Positions 12,364-22,315 of a stretch of 64,000 nucleotides of DNA are shown here, piece by piece. Each line of letters begins with the position of its first letter. Positions within the stretch are counted from its first letter, which is position 1. The stretch is from the NCBI GenBank assembly GCA_026225945.1, contig JAMJFZ010001815.1:14980501-15044500 (forward strand), written 5' to 3'. The notes below the pieces were generated by a model that searched no databases, was not told where the DNA came from, and worked only from the letters and a program-made list of their open reading frames with translations. Position numbers and translations under genes: made by a program. The stretch is from Cricetomys ansorgei (lineage: Eukaryota > Chordata > Mammalia > Rodentia > Nesomyidae).

Positions 12364-13253
12364 ACTTCATAAGGAAATAATCAATTTATTTAAAAGAAAA
12401 AAATGTTTTAATACTGTGATAATAGAAAATATTTTAATACTGTGATTTTATAAAAACATTTTATCTTTGGATTAAAAAATATGTAAAGTACAAATGGGGA
12501 TGTGCAGACTCCCTACATTTTTCCAGCTATACTGGTGAATTTTCTTATGCTGTATAGCACAATTTTTCCCACAGTCCCTCATTTGCTTCACTAGCGATTT
12601 CTCCTCTATATTTCACTATATAGTATGGATCTATCTACAACAGTACTCCCTTTAATCTATCTGTCTTTTCTACTGCATACAAAATCCTCCAGGCAAGAAA
12701 ATGTACCTCATCTATCTTTACTTCTTGCCAATACCTGGCACAAAATCTGCCTATAACCAGGAGTCAAGGAAGGATCAGAAAAGCAATTTGCAACAACCAA
12801 GAATGAAGCAGAAGATTCTCCTCTTCTTAAAGAGCATCAGATTTCTTAGTACTGAATTAAACTGGGCTTCATAAACTGAAATGTCCTTCACCCACTTCTA
12901 CAAAAGAGTGAAATAGGTTGAGAAAAAATAATTTTTGAATAATAACAATTGAAGAATTTGATTCCTATCTAACAAGATTATATGTCCTTCAATGCCTTTT
13001 CTCTGTGCATCCTGTAAAAAATATAAATGAAAGAGTTCTGAGCTTCAGATTTTGAAGAGAAGACACTTTTAAACAGTTTTTTCTAGTATGGCTCCAAACT
13101 TAAATGTTGACTTAATATCTCAGTCATATAAATAATATACTGATTCTAGTTTCTTATTTGAAGTATAATTTATTTTATATATTAATAGTTTGAATACAAA
13201 AACTCAAAATTGAAAGGGGGATATTAATTGTATTGTACTCAGAATTAATTACA
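12364..13253. other. Unassigned DNA
   Basis: AT-rich on the left and slightly pyrimidine-rich around 12500-12900. No repeat family or gene is recognised. Confidence 0.4.
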
Positions 13254-13269
13254 AATGGCTTACTTTTTT

Positions 13270-13437
13270 GTTTTGTTTTGTATTTTTGTTTTTCGAGAGA
13301 CAGGGTTTCTCTGTTGTAACTCTGGCCATCTGAACACTCACTCTGTAGACCAAGCTGGCCTTGAACTTACAAGAATCCACCTACCTCTGCCTCCCAAGTG
13401 CTTGAATTAAAGACATGTGGCATCACCACCTGGCCAG
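13270..13437 (-). mobile_element. B1 SINE with intact 16-bp target-site duplication
   Basis: A full-length B1 in reverse orientation, with a T-rich tail then 'cgagagacagggtttctctg', 'ctctgtagaccaagctggcc' and 'gcctcccaagtgcttgaatt'. It is flanked by the identical 16-bp string aatggcttactttttt at 13254-13269 and 13438-13453. The perfect duplication and the preserved tail mark one of the younger insertions in the window. The B1 contains the extra 'gttgtaactctgg' variant also seen at 32.4 kb. Confidence 0.95.
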
Positions 13438-13469
13438 AATGGCTTACTTTTTTCTTGACATCATGTGTT

Positions 13470-13472
<3 letters not shown>

Positions 13473-13506
<34 letters not shown>
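13473..13506. repeat. Poly(A) tract, 34 bases
   Basis: Uninterrupted A run directly downstream of the B1 duplication. It is not preceded by a recognisable retroposon on the + strand. A 77-codon frame crossing it has a poly-lysine core and is not a gene. Confidence 0.95.
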
Positions 13507-13508
<2 letters not shown>

Positions 13509-13779
13509 TATTTCTTTTTTCTTCCCGTTCACCTATTAATTCACCAGTATGGTTATAGTTTGCACTTACTAAAGTATTTGGATGATTTGTCTTATTGGAA
13601 AAGTTATACATTCAGACATTTTTTTACCTGATTTACAAAAACTGTAGCTTGTTACAGTGAATACTGAGTTGGTGTATTTTAACACATGTTTCAAAAACTG
13701 ATAACTAGGGGTCAGGGGAAATGAACAATAAGAAAAACAGCAAACCAATGTGAAGGGGAAGAAATGTTTAATGAATGCA

Positions 13780-13980
13780 TTAAACAGTCAGTGCCGATAT
13801 GACATGGAGAGAGAAATTTCACTACCGATATATCGTAACAAAATAATCAAGCTGCTAGAATTCATTTCAACAACTTAGCTAAAATATGCCATATGATCTG
13901 GACCAAAGTTGTCAGACATCCTCATTGTGACCCCGCGATGATGGGATCACTGCTTCTATTATCTTGCCAAAGTTTAAAAA
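13780..13980. promoter_or_regulatory. CpG-retaining unique block, candidate conserved element
   Basis: In otherwise CpG-poor DNA this stretch keeps several CpGs ('gtgccgatatgacatgg', 'ctaccgatatatcgtaac', 'gaccccgcgatgatgg') and shows no repeat signature. CpG retention in methylated mammalian DNA can mean constraint or occasional hypomethylation. No promoter element or transcript evidence is visible, so this is a weak candidate. Confidence 0.22.
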
Positions 13981-14589
13981 CTTAACTGTTGGTGATTACT
14001 CTCCTCAGGAAACATGCCTCTTTCTTAATGAGTGTCAGAAGAGGCTGGCATTCTATAACCAACATGAATAGAGTAGATACACTTTGTAAACGAATTTATA
14101 AATTAATTTGCATATCATGATTACCAAATACGTTTCTTTTTGCCCTCTGCTTCCCATTAAGTATAATTATATTTAAATTTATTTTTCACATTTCTGAGTT
14201 GTTATATCATAAAAGTATAATAATTTAAAGTTCCTGCAGACTTTTCTCATACTCTTTTCTAATGTGTCTCGAATAATTAAAAAGAAAGTTTTAATGACTT
14301 TCTTCAAGTTTTCTTATTTCAGGGAATGTTTTTAAGTACATATTACCATATTTCCTTTGAGTTAGCAATTTAACTTGAGATTAATTCTGAAGAAAAAATT
14401 ATATCTGAATTTTATTTGAAAGATAAAGCAAATTAAAGCATTCATAAGGAGAATTTTTTTTGCAAGTCAATAGGGCAAAATCTTTTTGTTGACACAGAAA
14501 AAAACAACATTCTTAAAAATAAAACAGTAATTGTCCATTTATATTGTCTTACATTTAGCAATAATGTCATTTTCAGAGCATATCAAAAG

Positions 14590-14935
14590 GGAAACTAAGG
14601 AACAAGCGGGGCAAGATAGGAATTAATCACAGGAATGGCTTCACTGTTCCTTCTCAACTCCTTCCAAACAGAAATCAATGCTAATTAAGTGCCTTTCACT
14701 TACCAGCACAATGCTAAATGCCTTTTTTATATTTCCTTCAATTAGTCCTGACTATGGAACTATCAGACTGTGGGGTCTCTTTAATCATTATCATAATTAA
14801 TTCCTAGAGAATAAATTTAGTATTTTGCTGGAAATGGCTCTTACGTCATGCGATTGCATCTGTTGCCAGCAGTGATTCCACTCTTGTTCTATTTCAGTCA
14901 GTTTAGTGAAGGATTCTATGTGTTGTCCAACTATA
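14590..14935. promoter_or_regulatory. Candidate enhancer-like block with TAATTA cores and a CRE plus C/EBP-ATF-like site
   Basis: Unique DNA with repeated homeodomain cores ('aggaattaatcacagg', 'atgctaattaagtgcc', 'tcataattaattcc') and, at 14841-14860, a CRE-like TACGTCA followed within a few bases by ATTGCATC, which resembles a C/EBP-ATF composite half. The motif spacing and lack of transposon traits are what one sees in conserved developmental enhancers. No conservation data are available here. Confidence 0.3.
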
Positions 14936-15904
14936 TTGCTTTGTTTTCCTTAATAAGATTCCCTGAGAGTTTGTCTCATTTTTAGGACTTTTACAAGAAA
15001 CCTGCTCTGAAAATGTTTATTACCTTCATTTAAAATTTTCTATTTACCAATTAAAATTTGGTTTTTAATAGGATATGAATATCCTTTATTATTGAGTTTT
15101 ATGGCAAGTATGTACACATTTTTTTTTTCTGTTTCCTTAGTTGGTGATAACATTTAAGGCAAATTAAAAAAAAAAGAAAAGCAAAGAAAGAAAAGAAAAT
15201 AAAATCATGTTACCCACTACCATGGTATCACAAAAAGCAATGTGACATTTCATCTTTTTTGTTATATACAAAACACACATTTTGAAAATTAGATTTCTTC
15301 TCTGCTCTAATAGTTTATCTATTAATATCTTTCTTATATTTTAAATGTAGCTAAATGAATTCAAAATTATTCTCCATTTGTAAAGTATATGATTAAAAAT
15401 ATAAACATACTTTTTACTTACGTGAATATTAAATCAACCACACACTTACATGTATTTACTCATTTTATCAAAATCTTTTGCTCATTTGGAAAGTACTGAA
15501 TTTTCTGCAAACTGTTAAATATCTACTTCTCTTTGATAAAACTAAGTATTTATTTCACAGTTACCCATTATATACAGATTTGTTATTTATTATGTTTATA
15601 CATTATATTTTCTCTTTCAGATCATGAAGAATCAAACATCTTTTACATAAAGCCAACACATGCAGACAATACGAATGCCAAGGCCTAGGTACCCCTTTTC
15701 ACAATGGTGCAAAAAGCAACCATTTTAAATATAACTAAAAATAAATGTCTACATCACTTTTCCTTTCTGTATAAGACAATTAAAAATGCTTTACAATTTA
15801 CAACACAATTTAATGCTACACCAACAAAACTATTTCCAAGAGGAGCAACCATGAGGCTTGCATAGGACCAAATAGCAGGGTTTGTAACATAATCACGACT
15901 GATA
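14936..15904. other. Unassigned AT-rich DNA with A-rich and T-rich tracts
   Basis: A 10-base T run (15120-15129) and an A/G-rich tract (15165-15205) are the only recognisable features. No gene is seen. Confidence 0.4.
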
Positions 15905-15906
15905 GC

Positions 15907-15937
15907 AGGATGAAGGGAATATTTATCCCTTCATCCT
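15907..15937. other. Perfect hairpin, 12-bp arms
   Basis: The arm aggatgaaggga (15907-15918) is followed by a 7-base loop and its exact reverse complement (15926-15937). It lies at the far end of the retroviral internal remnant. It may be part of that element or mark its edge. No terminator role is implied in a eukaryote. Confidence 0.7.
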
Positions 15938-15939
15938 CT

Positions 15940-16228
15940 GCCTTTGCTCTCAAGGCACAAATGAGTTGCCAGAGGTTGTCTTTTGGGGTAGCTTACTATG
16001 ATGAGGTGTCTCAGAGGTTCTGGATGGTCCTTTGTTTTTCTTCTTGCTCTGGGTGTAGGCTTCCATGGAGGAGTCTTTCTGGGCTTCCACCTGCATTAGA
16101 AAATCAGGTGGGACTTCTGTTAGAGACAATCCAAGCTGACTTTCTCCTCTGCAACATTTCTTCTGTCCTTTGAGATGTTGGGTACATTGGGCAAGTTAGG
16201 CATGCTGTACCAACCATGTTGGGCACCA
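15940..16228 (-). pseudogene. Truncated endogenous retrovirus: primer-binding site and leader remnant
   Basis: On the minus strand, five bases beyond the LTR at 16234-16969, the complement of 16211-16228 matches 13 of 18 positions of the binding site for the 3' end of tRNA-Lys1,2, and two of the five mismatches are CpG-decay changes. Such sites are typical of betaretrovirus-like (class II) elements. About 290 bp of internal DNA follow. They include a 48-codon minus-strand frame (15950-16096), rich in Lys/Ser/Thr and preceded by an acceptor-like 'ttttctaatgcag'. I cannot assign that frame to gag or any other retroviral protein. No second LTR or polymerase remnant is visible, so the provirus is deeply truncated. 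The lower boundary is uncertain. A + strand frame over the same DNA (15910-16173) is a shadow. Confidence 0.55.
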
Positions 16229-16233
16229 GATAT

Positions 16234-16969
16234 TGCCCTTGGTTCGGGGCAGAGGACATTTTATTCCTTTATTCCATTTTATTCCTTTATCAATTTAATT
16301 CCTGGTGCTGGTTCTAGCCTGAAGCCCTGGAACCCTAGGGTGTTTCTGCCTCTTTACAATCTAGTTTTAATCCTTTAACTGGAAGGCTTCAGCATTCATA
16401 GGATCTGGAACATTTAAACTGTGCAGCCAGCCTTAACCTTTGAAGAGCTACAGCTAATTAACCCACCCTTATTAGCTCCTTCTAAACTCTTCCAGTTCAG
16501 TTCACTCTCGGTTTTGGGATTCTTCTGCTGAGATCTGCTGTGTCTGTATCTCTCCTTGCCCTATTCTGCCTCCATAACTGACTGCTTCAACTGACTGCTC
16601 TTCAACTGAGTCTTCAGCCTCATTTTCAACAGTTCTTCTTACTAACCTCTCAGTCTGCTTCTATTAACTCTTATGTGACTCCCTTTAACTAACTATTCTG
16701 AGCTGAGAGCTTGCCTTTTCTCATGAGAGTTGAACATGTCTGATTAGTCACTTTGCTATTCACTCTGATTCATCTCAGACATCATTTCCTATGTGACACT
16801 TATTCCTTCTGAGTTCTGCTTTCTGTGTCAGCTTGTTTTTTCTAGGGCTTAAAGTCATGGACCACCATTGCCTTCTGAATACTGGGATTAAAGTTGTGTC
16901 TACAATCCATCTAGACCTCACAGCCTCTGGAATGTAGACTTTGCTTTCATATAGAGCTATTTTTCTATA
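16234..16969 (-). mobile_element. 5' LTR of the truncated provirus (copy B, first subfamily)
   Basis: On the minus strand the LTR begins TATAGAAAAATAGCTC (the family form is TGTAGAGGAATAGGCC), then carries two B1-head-like pieces ('actttaatcccagtattcag' and 'catgactttaagccc'), a GTCAG-rich middle, polyadenylation signals near 16280-16262, and ends GGGCA five bases before the primer-binding site. The same family occurs at 19.3, 32.9, 26.0, 10.7 and 41.3 kb. The 67-codon + strand frame at 16175-16378 crosses the LTR edge and is not a gene. Confidence 0.75.
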
Positions 16970-17485
16970 ATTTTATAGTTGCATAGTATATGCAGATTAG
17001 TTAATTATTTTCTTCTTACCTAATATTTACTCTTGCCAGTTCATTATTCATTTTCTGATTCATTTTCACTTTTCCTTAGTTCAGTTAAAACCTTGCTAGT
17101 TTCAATTACCTTACCAAAAATCAATTCTTAGTTTTATTGTATTTTCCTATATCCTATTTCTTCCTTTTCTTTTCTGCTATCATGTGCTAACTTTATTCTT
17201 TTCCTGTCCCACAGCTATACAAAGTTAAATTGTTTACTTGATCACTTCTCATATTTAATTCAAACATTTAAACTTCCTTCATAATGTTATTGCTATAACA
17301 CGTTAAGACTGACTACAATCTGTTTACATTTTCACTTCTCTTGACATACTTTCTAGTTTTCTTTCATTAATTACAATGTTAATCTTTTTAAAATTTCCTT
17401 ACATGACTCAGTGGTCATTTGAGGGCATGTTGTTTAATTTTTATGTTTTACTTATTTGATTCAAAACCTTGCATTTACTTATTTT

Positions 17486-17622
17486 ATGTGGTTACAGCAC
17501 TCCTGAGATTAGTTGACAATCTGTAGATGCAGGATTTCTCCTTCCTTGTTGACTCTGGTGTTGGTACTTGGGTCATTAGGCTTGGCAGCGAGTACCTTCA
17601 TGGCATGAGTCATCTTACTTGT
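17486..17622 (-). mobile_element. Old B3/B2-superfamily SINE fragment inside L1
   Basis: The string 'attaggcttggcagcgagta' with 'ccttcatggcatgagtcatc' is a decayed form of the complement of a tRNA-derived SINE head, placed inside the L1 ORF2 relic. Edges are approximate. Confidence 0.5.
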
Positions 17623-17644
17623 CTACATTGTTTAATTTATTTCC

Positions 17645-17788
17645 TTAGTAAAAAGGTCTCACAGGACACTCTAGATTGACCAGAGACTCACTATGCAGCC
17701 TGAGCTGTTAGTAAAGTCATAGCAATATTCCTGCCTCACTTGACTTCCTAAGTACTAGATTGAAAAGGTGAGCCACAATATTAGCCGA
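17645..17788 (-). mobile_element. Old monomeric 7SL-derived SINE (PB1/B1-like) inside L1
   Basis: Decayed complement of a B1-like body: 'gagactcactatgcagcctg', 'ttcctgcctcacttgac' and 'cctaagtactagattg' followed by 'gtgagccac'. It is far more diverged than the other B1 copies in the window. Confidence 0.55.
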
Positions 17789-18393
17789 AATAGTCCTTGT
17801 TATGCTTTTCCAGTTTTACTGCATTTAAAGGTATTTGTTATGATTTCAGCCTTCCTATGTTTGCTGAGACTTGTATGGTACTTAGATGTGATTTCCCCAG
17901 GGCATGTTCCATATCTGAAATGTGCTTCTGCTGAGTAGAGTGTTCAGAGCCTTAGAGTAAGGTGTACTTAGTCAACATTGTTGTTCAAGTCTAATTTTTT
18001 TCTTATTGATTTTCTGTCAGGAATTTTTATCTGTAGTTAAAAGTGTTGCACTGAAGTTTCCTACTATTATTGTTTTGCAGCCTTTTCTCCTTTCATGTGT
18101 TGGTGTTTGAATTCTGGAGTTGTTCTCGTATTGGATGATACACTTATAATTGTTATATCTTTCTGCTAGAGGTCCTTTTATCAACATACCATGGTCTTTT
18201 TTCAGTGTTAAAGTAATTATAATCTGTTAGTATCTTTCAGATATAAAAATAATCACTCATACTCTACAACTTGTTATCTACACAGAGTGATGTTTTTCAG
18301 TCTTTCTTGCTCAGCCTGACTTAATTCTAATGTGAGCATCCTTCAAACAAAAATCTATTTAGCACTTACAATTTCTTAGATTGAAGAACATAT

Positions 18394-18396
<3 letters not shown>

Positions 18397-18440
<44 letters not shown>
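18397..18440. repeat. (TA)n microsatellite
   Basis: About 44 bp of uninterrupted TA repeats at the edge of the L1 ORF2 relic. Confidence 0.95.
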
Positions 18441-18445
<5 letters not shown>

Positions 18446-19053
18446 CTCTTATTATTCATAGGCTATTTATAATAGCAATTAAGCTCTAAAATTTAAGATT
18501 TTTAATGTCATAAACTACTGGAAGCACTACACAGAAGGACAAAGGGTCCCAAAGTTCTGATGTTAGTCTCTGAGTACTGACAGTGGAATCTGGCTAATAA
18601 CAGCATGATGATGCAGAACTTAGGTCCCCAGCTTCCAAACTCAGTTCATCTTTAGTGATGACTGGTAAGTGCCACAGTCTTCAGATGCTGCCCCACCATC
18701 AGTCAGTGCCTTGACTTCAGTTATGAGATTCTATGTAGAACTAGTAAATTCATGCTAAATTTGCTAAATCCTAGATACTAAACCACCAAAGGATATGTGT
18801 GTATGTGTTATGTGTGTGAACACATGAGTGTGCATGTTTGTGCTGTGATATTGTAGATTCTGTGTTGTATTTCTGATTCATATCTGGTGTGAGTTTATTA
18901 ATTCACAAATGGTGTACTATAGTTTCCTCATGAAAGCCTAATAACCTATGGTACTATCACATTGATTGGACATGTTTTGTTTTATATAATTTAGAGATAC
19001 TTCTAGTTGAAAGTAAGGAAAACTCATCTATCACCCTACATATGTAAAAGAAT
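18441..19053. other. Unassigned DNA
   Basis: Mixed-composition sequence with no recognised gene. A short TG-rich stretch lies at 18797-18840. It could be a continuation of an old repeat that I cannot name. Confidence 0.35.
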
Positions 19054-19215
19054 GGTTGGTCTGGTATGGTGGCACAGGAAATGCTAGCACCGTGGAAACA
19101 GACAAGTGGATCTCTGTGAGTTAAGGCCAATTTGGTCTGCATAGTGGGTTCCAGGACAGCTAAGACTACATAAAGAAATCATTTCTCTATCCCCTACCCC
19201 ACTCAAAATAAAAAT
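19054..19215 (+). mobile_element. B1 SINE
   Basis: B1 in sense orientation: 'ggtctggtatggtggcacag' head, 'agtggatctctgtgagttaa', 'ggttccaggacagctaagac', then an A-rich tail. The mid-region is diverged but the order is complete. Confidence 0.85.
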
Positions 19216-19311
19216 AGTAGCTTGAAAGGTTGAAAGATTGAGTAGTACAACAATGGTATCTTGAACAGCTTCTAGTTTATATCTTTGTTTGGAAAATTTT
19301 ATGGATGTAAA

Positions 19312-20359
19312 TGTAGTAGTAGAATCTAGTTCAAAATTGTTAATTATTTTGATGAATTCAATTCCTGGTCCTAATCCTGGGGCCCTAGAGCATTTCAGCC
19401 TCTTTACAATCTTTAGCTTTAGCTTTCATACAATCTAGGACATTTAAACTGCTACCTTGGACTCAGAAGACTTCAGCCACAGTTTCTGAGACCTAATGCT
19501 ACCTGAGCCACTCTGATTAGCTCCCTTTGAACTCTGACTCTTCTTCAACTCAATTCACTCATTGTTCTGGCCCAAACTTTCTTCCAAGTTGTCTGGTTGA
19601 AACTGAATTTTTGATCGGGCTTTCCATTACTGACTCTCCTCTTCTGACTCTGGCAAAATCTGGCTGCCTCAAAGAATTGCTCTGCTCAGTTTCAAACTGA
19701 CTTGATACTGACTTCTGCTGAGCTCTGCTCTGTCTCTGTGCCTCTCCCTGGCCTCCCCATTTCTCCATACTATTTCAGTCAGCCTCTGTGCCTTATCTTC
19801 AGTCAGATGGTTTTACTGTCCCTGTGTCTTGTTCTCATTCTACCTGCTCAGACTACTCATCTCATACTGTATCTATAATTTACTCTTCTGCTATAACTTA
19901 TTTTTCTGTAACCAACTAACTGTAACTCTCTACTGTAACTGACTCTTTTGTCACTGACTCTGCTCTGAGCTGAGAGTCCACCCTTTTCTCTTGAGAGTTG
20001 AGTGTGCGCTAATTCTGTCTCATTCTGCTAATTCTTCCTCTGATTAGTCACTTTGTCTGCCCTTCGTTCTGACTCATCTCAGATATCACTTCCAATCTGA
20101 CGCTGTCTCCTGAGTTCTTCTCCCTGTGTCTGTTTCCACATTCTGTTTCTGTTTTAGGGATTAAAGGCATGGGCCACCACTACCTTCTTAATGCTGGGAT
20201 TAAAGATGTTTACTACCACTGCTTTCTTTACTAGGATAAAAGTGTGTACAAATATTCTTAACATTCTTTCTACATTTCATCTGGACCACACAGGCCTCTG
20301 AATGTTGCACCCTTAATGATAGACCCTTCCTAGCTTTCACACAGGCCTATTCCTCTACA
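19312..20359 (-). mobile_element. LTR of the B1-headed, GTCAG-rich class II family (copy C, first subfamily)
   Basis: This is the longest copy. On the minus strand it starts TGTAGAGGAATAGGCCTGTG, carries two or three B1-head-like segments ('catctttaatcccagcatta', 'catgcctttaatccct'), a long middle full of CAGA/GTCAG-type motifs, and an AT-rich 3' tail. The + strand begins TG and ends CA, with near-identical 6-bp flanks tgtaaa (19306-19311) and tgtaac (20360-20365). A 69-codon minus-strand frame (19559-19768) shares its reading frame and short motifs with frames in copies D and E. No internal region adjoins. Confidence 0.75.
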
Positions 20360-20465
20360 TGTAACCAACCAGTAATAGATCTTTACACTGACTAAGTAAA
20401 TATTTAGTAATTGTCTGAAATGCATATACCTTAAAGAGTCAAAACAAAGACAAGACAGAATATTT

Positions 20466-20575
20466 TGTCCTTTTTTTTCTTACTTTTAAAATTTTGAAAC
20501 TATGATATAACATGTTTACCTTCCCTTTCCTTCCTCCAAAATCTTCCATATACCTATCCCGAGTTTCTTATAGTG
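20466..20575 (-). mobile_element. Lx-type L1 3' end, short fragment
   Basis: T-rich start followed by 'tttaccttccctttccttcc' and 'tccaaaatcttccatatacc', the complement of the polypurine 3' UTR of rodent L1. Similar 3' ends lie at 21.8, 40.7 and 58.7 kb. No ORF2 part is present. Confidence 0.65.
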
Positions 20576-20766
20576 AAACTATAAGATATGAGTATGTATT
20601 CACTTAAAACATGTTTAGTATTCATCTTCCTAAATTAATCAGTGAGAGTATGTCTACAGGATGCTTCTTCCTAGTGTTCCCATCCTTGAATAATCTCTTT
20701 TCATTGAATGTATATGGAGCATTTACTGGTTTCTCACAAATAGAGTATAGCATATATCACAATATA

Positions 20767-20797
20767 TGTGTGAGTGTGTGTGTGTGTGTGTGTGTAT
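20767..20797. repeat. (TG)n microsatellite
   Basis: About 30 bp of TG repeats. Confidence 0.95.
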
Positions 20798-20809
20798 TGT
20801 ATTATGTAA

Positions 20810-21415
20810 GATTGCAAAGATCACCTTGCTGAATGACTCACCACAGGATTTGAAGAAGCAAATTGCCACATTGTGAACCACCATATGGAGAGATCCATAC
20901 AGTAAGACTGAGGATCACCTTCAACCATGAATCAGGAAAGAATTACCACCCTTAGTTTGTCAGTCTGTAAGAACTGAATGCTGCCAGTACCCTAAGGAGG
21001 TGCTTCCTTCAAATAACCTCTCAGTTCTAAAAAGTGTTATGAACTAAGTAAGATGCTTCACTAAGCAGGACCTGAACTTCTTGTTCACACAAACAATAAG
21101 ATAACACATGTGTGTTTTAAAACCCTTGTGTGGTAATGCTAAACAGAAAAAAATAAATTTCACATCTTCAAATGTCTTAGGAGGTTGTTTGCTCTTTTAG
21201 ACAAATACTTGATTTTGTATCTACAGTGGCTAATTTTTATCTCACTTTATCCCAGAAAAAAAATTATTGTTTTGTAACAGTTTGTTCAATTGTTAAATGT
21301 TTATCAGAAATGCAATTTGGTTCATAATATCATCCTTACATATTCACTTGATGAATATACTGTGAAAAATGACAAGGGAGACTAAAGTTCGCAAATATCT
21401 AATACTGAGCTACCT
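20810..21415. other. Unassigned DNA
   Basis: The stretch around 20820-21080 has higher GC than its flanks and no recognised repeat. The remainder is AT-rich. No coding frame is supported. Confidence 0.35.
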
Positions 21416-21420
21416 CCATC

Positions 21421-21605
21421 TGTTTGTGTGTGTGCGTGTGTGTGTGTTGGAGGGTGTTTGTTTGTCTGTCTTGGTGCTTTGAGGTCAGGCTCTCTCCACT
21501 AGCAAGCTAGACTGGTCTGAGACTCTTTGTGCAACCCAGAATGGCTGCAGACTTTTGACTTTCTGGCTGTAGCTCCCAAATTACTGACCTGTACCAACAC
21601 AGTCA
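21421..21605 (-). mobile_element. (TG)n followed by an old B1-like SINE
   Basis: A TG-rich tract (21421-21449) precedes the complement of a decayed 7SL-type SINE: 'tgaggtcaggctctctccac', 'agactggtctgagactcttt', 'gcaacccagaatggct', and 'ctcccaaattactgacctgt' near the end. The tract may have grown from the SINE's A/T-rich tail. Confidence 0.6.
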
Positions 21606-21821
21606 GTGAGTCAGTGAAACTTTTGTAATAAATTCAATAAATAAGAAGAAAAGCATATCTCTGGATTTTTTTCATTAACCATCCATATTGCTATTAAGAT
21701 TCTCTAGTGTATCAATGGTATGAACTTTTTGTACACTAACTTTTATTTGTAACTGTTAAATAGAGGGAACTAATGGCTTTCTGTTCACTCCATAATTTCC
21801 TACCTTTACTCTTTTCTTTTA

Positions 21822-22105
21822 AGGTTTGAGACTGTAAATTAGTTACAACATTCTGACTTTCCATTTTTTTCCCTCCAAACTCTTTCATATACCTACTCCT
21901 AATTGCCTTCAAATTTATGGCCTCTTCTTTCATTAATTGTTGTTGTATACATATATATCCTGAAATATAACCTGTTCATTCCATATAATGTTATTTGTTT
22001 GTATATTTTGGGGGGCTAACCATTTGGAAGTGGACAGTAATTTTGTGTTTTTGTCCCTAGGGAGGGCCACTTTTCCTACTCCCAGCTTTATGATACCGCT
22101 ACAAA
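21822..22105 (-). mobile_element. Lx-type L1 3' UTR, terminal part
   Basis: The complement of a rodent L1 3' end: 'tttgagactgtaaattagtt', 'cctccaaactctttcatata', 'ttcaaatttatggcctcttc', 'aatataacctgttcattcca' and 'gggggctaaccatttgg'. The 65-codon frame over 21736-21933 is a by-product. It abuts, in opposite orientation, a more 5' part of the same UTR. Confidence 0.75.
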
Positions 22106-22315
22106 GATACTTATAAAATCAAAATGCAGTTATGGAACTCAGTCTCAGTGGACACATCTACAAAGCACTCCTGCAATTAAGGATCAGAGAAAATTGCAAA
22201 AGAGAGGGTAGAGGAAGGTAAAACCAGAAAGAGGATCAGAGAGTTTACTGTGAGGTTGTATCTCCTAGCATCATAAGAAAATATATCCATAGTTTTAAAA
22301 AACATGATACTAAAT
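22106..22315 (+). mobile_element. Lx-type L1 3' UTR, more 5' segment in inverted orientation
   Basis: Sense-orientation L1 3' UTR: 'cacatctacaaagcactcct', 'gaaaattgcaaaagagaggg', 'aggatcagagagtttactgt', 'ttgtatctcctagcatcata'. In intact elements this segment lies upstream of the one at 21822-22105. Here it points the other way, so the pair looks like a single insertion with a 5' inversion (twin priming) or two abutting insertions. Confidence 0.65.

Larger units (their letters stand above)
17040..18350 (-). pseudogene. Ancient L1 ORF2 fragment (mammalian L1M-like), antisense, interrupted by SINEs
   Basis: The + strand matches the complement of the reverse-transcriptase-encoding ORF2 of old mammalian L1. 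Landmarks are 'cataatgttattgctataac' and 'gggcatgttgtttaattttt' (about 17281-17440), then 'gctgagacttgtatggtact', 'gtttcctactattattgttt' and 'acacttataattgttatatc' (17860-18160). The frame is destroyed by indels and stops. Two old SINEs sit inside it (17486-17622 and 17645-17788). Divergence points to an insertion that predates the rodent-specific Lx copies in this window. Confidence 0.75.

Noticed and set aside
13473..13506. Poly(A) as evidence of a processed pseudogene
   Set aside because: No transcript-like sequence precedes it on the + strand, and the nearby B1 is on the opposite strand with its own duplication.
15910..16378. Two adjacent + strand frames (87 and 67 codons)
   Set aside because: They lie antisense to a truncated retroviral leader and LTR, and neither shows a domain.
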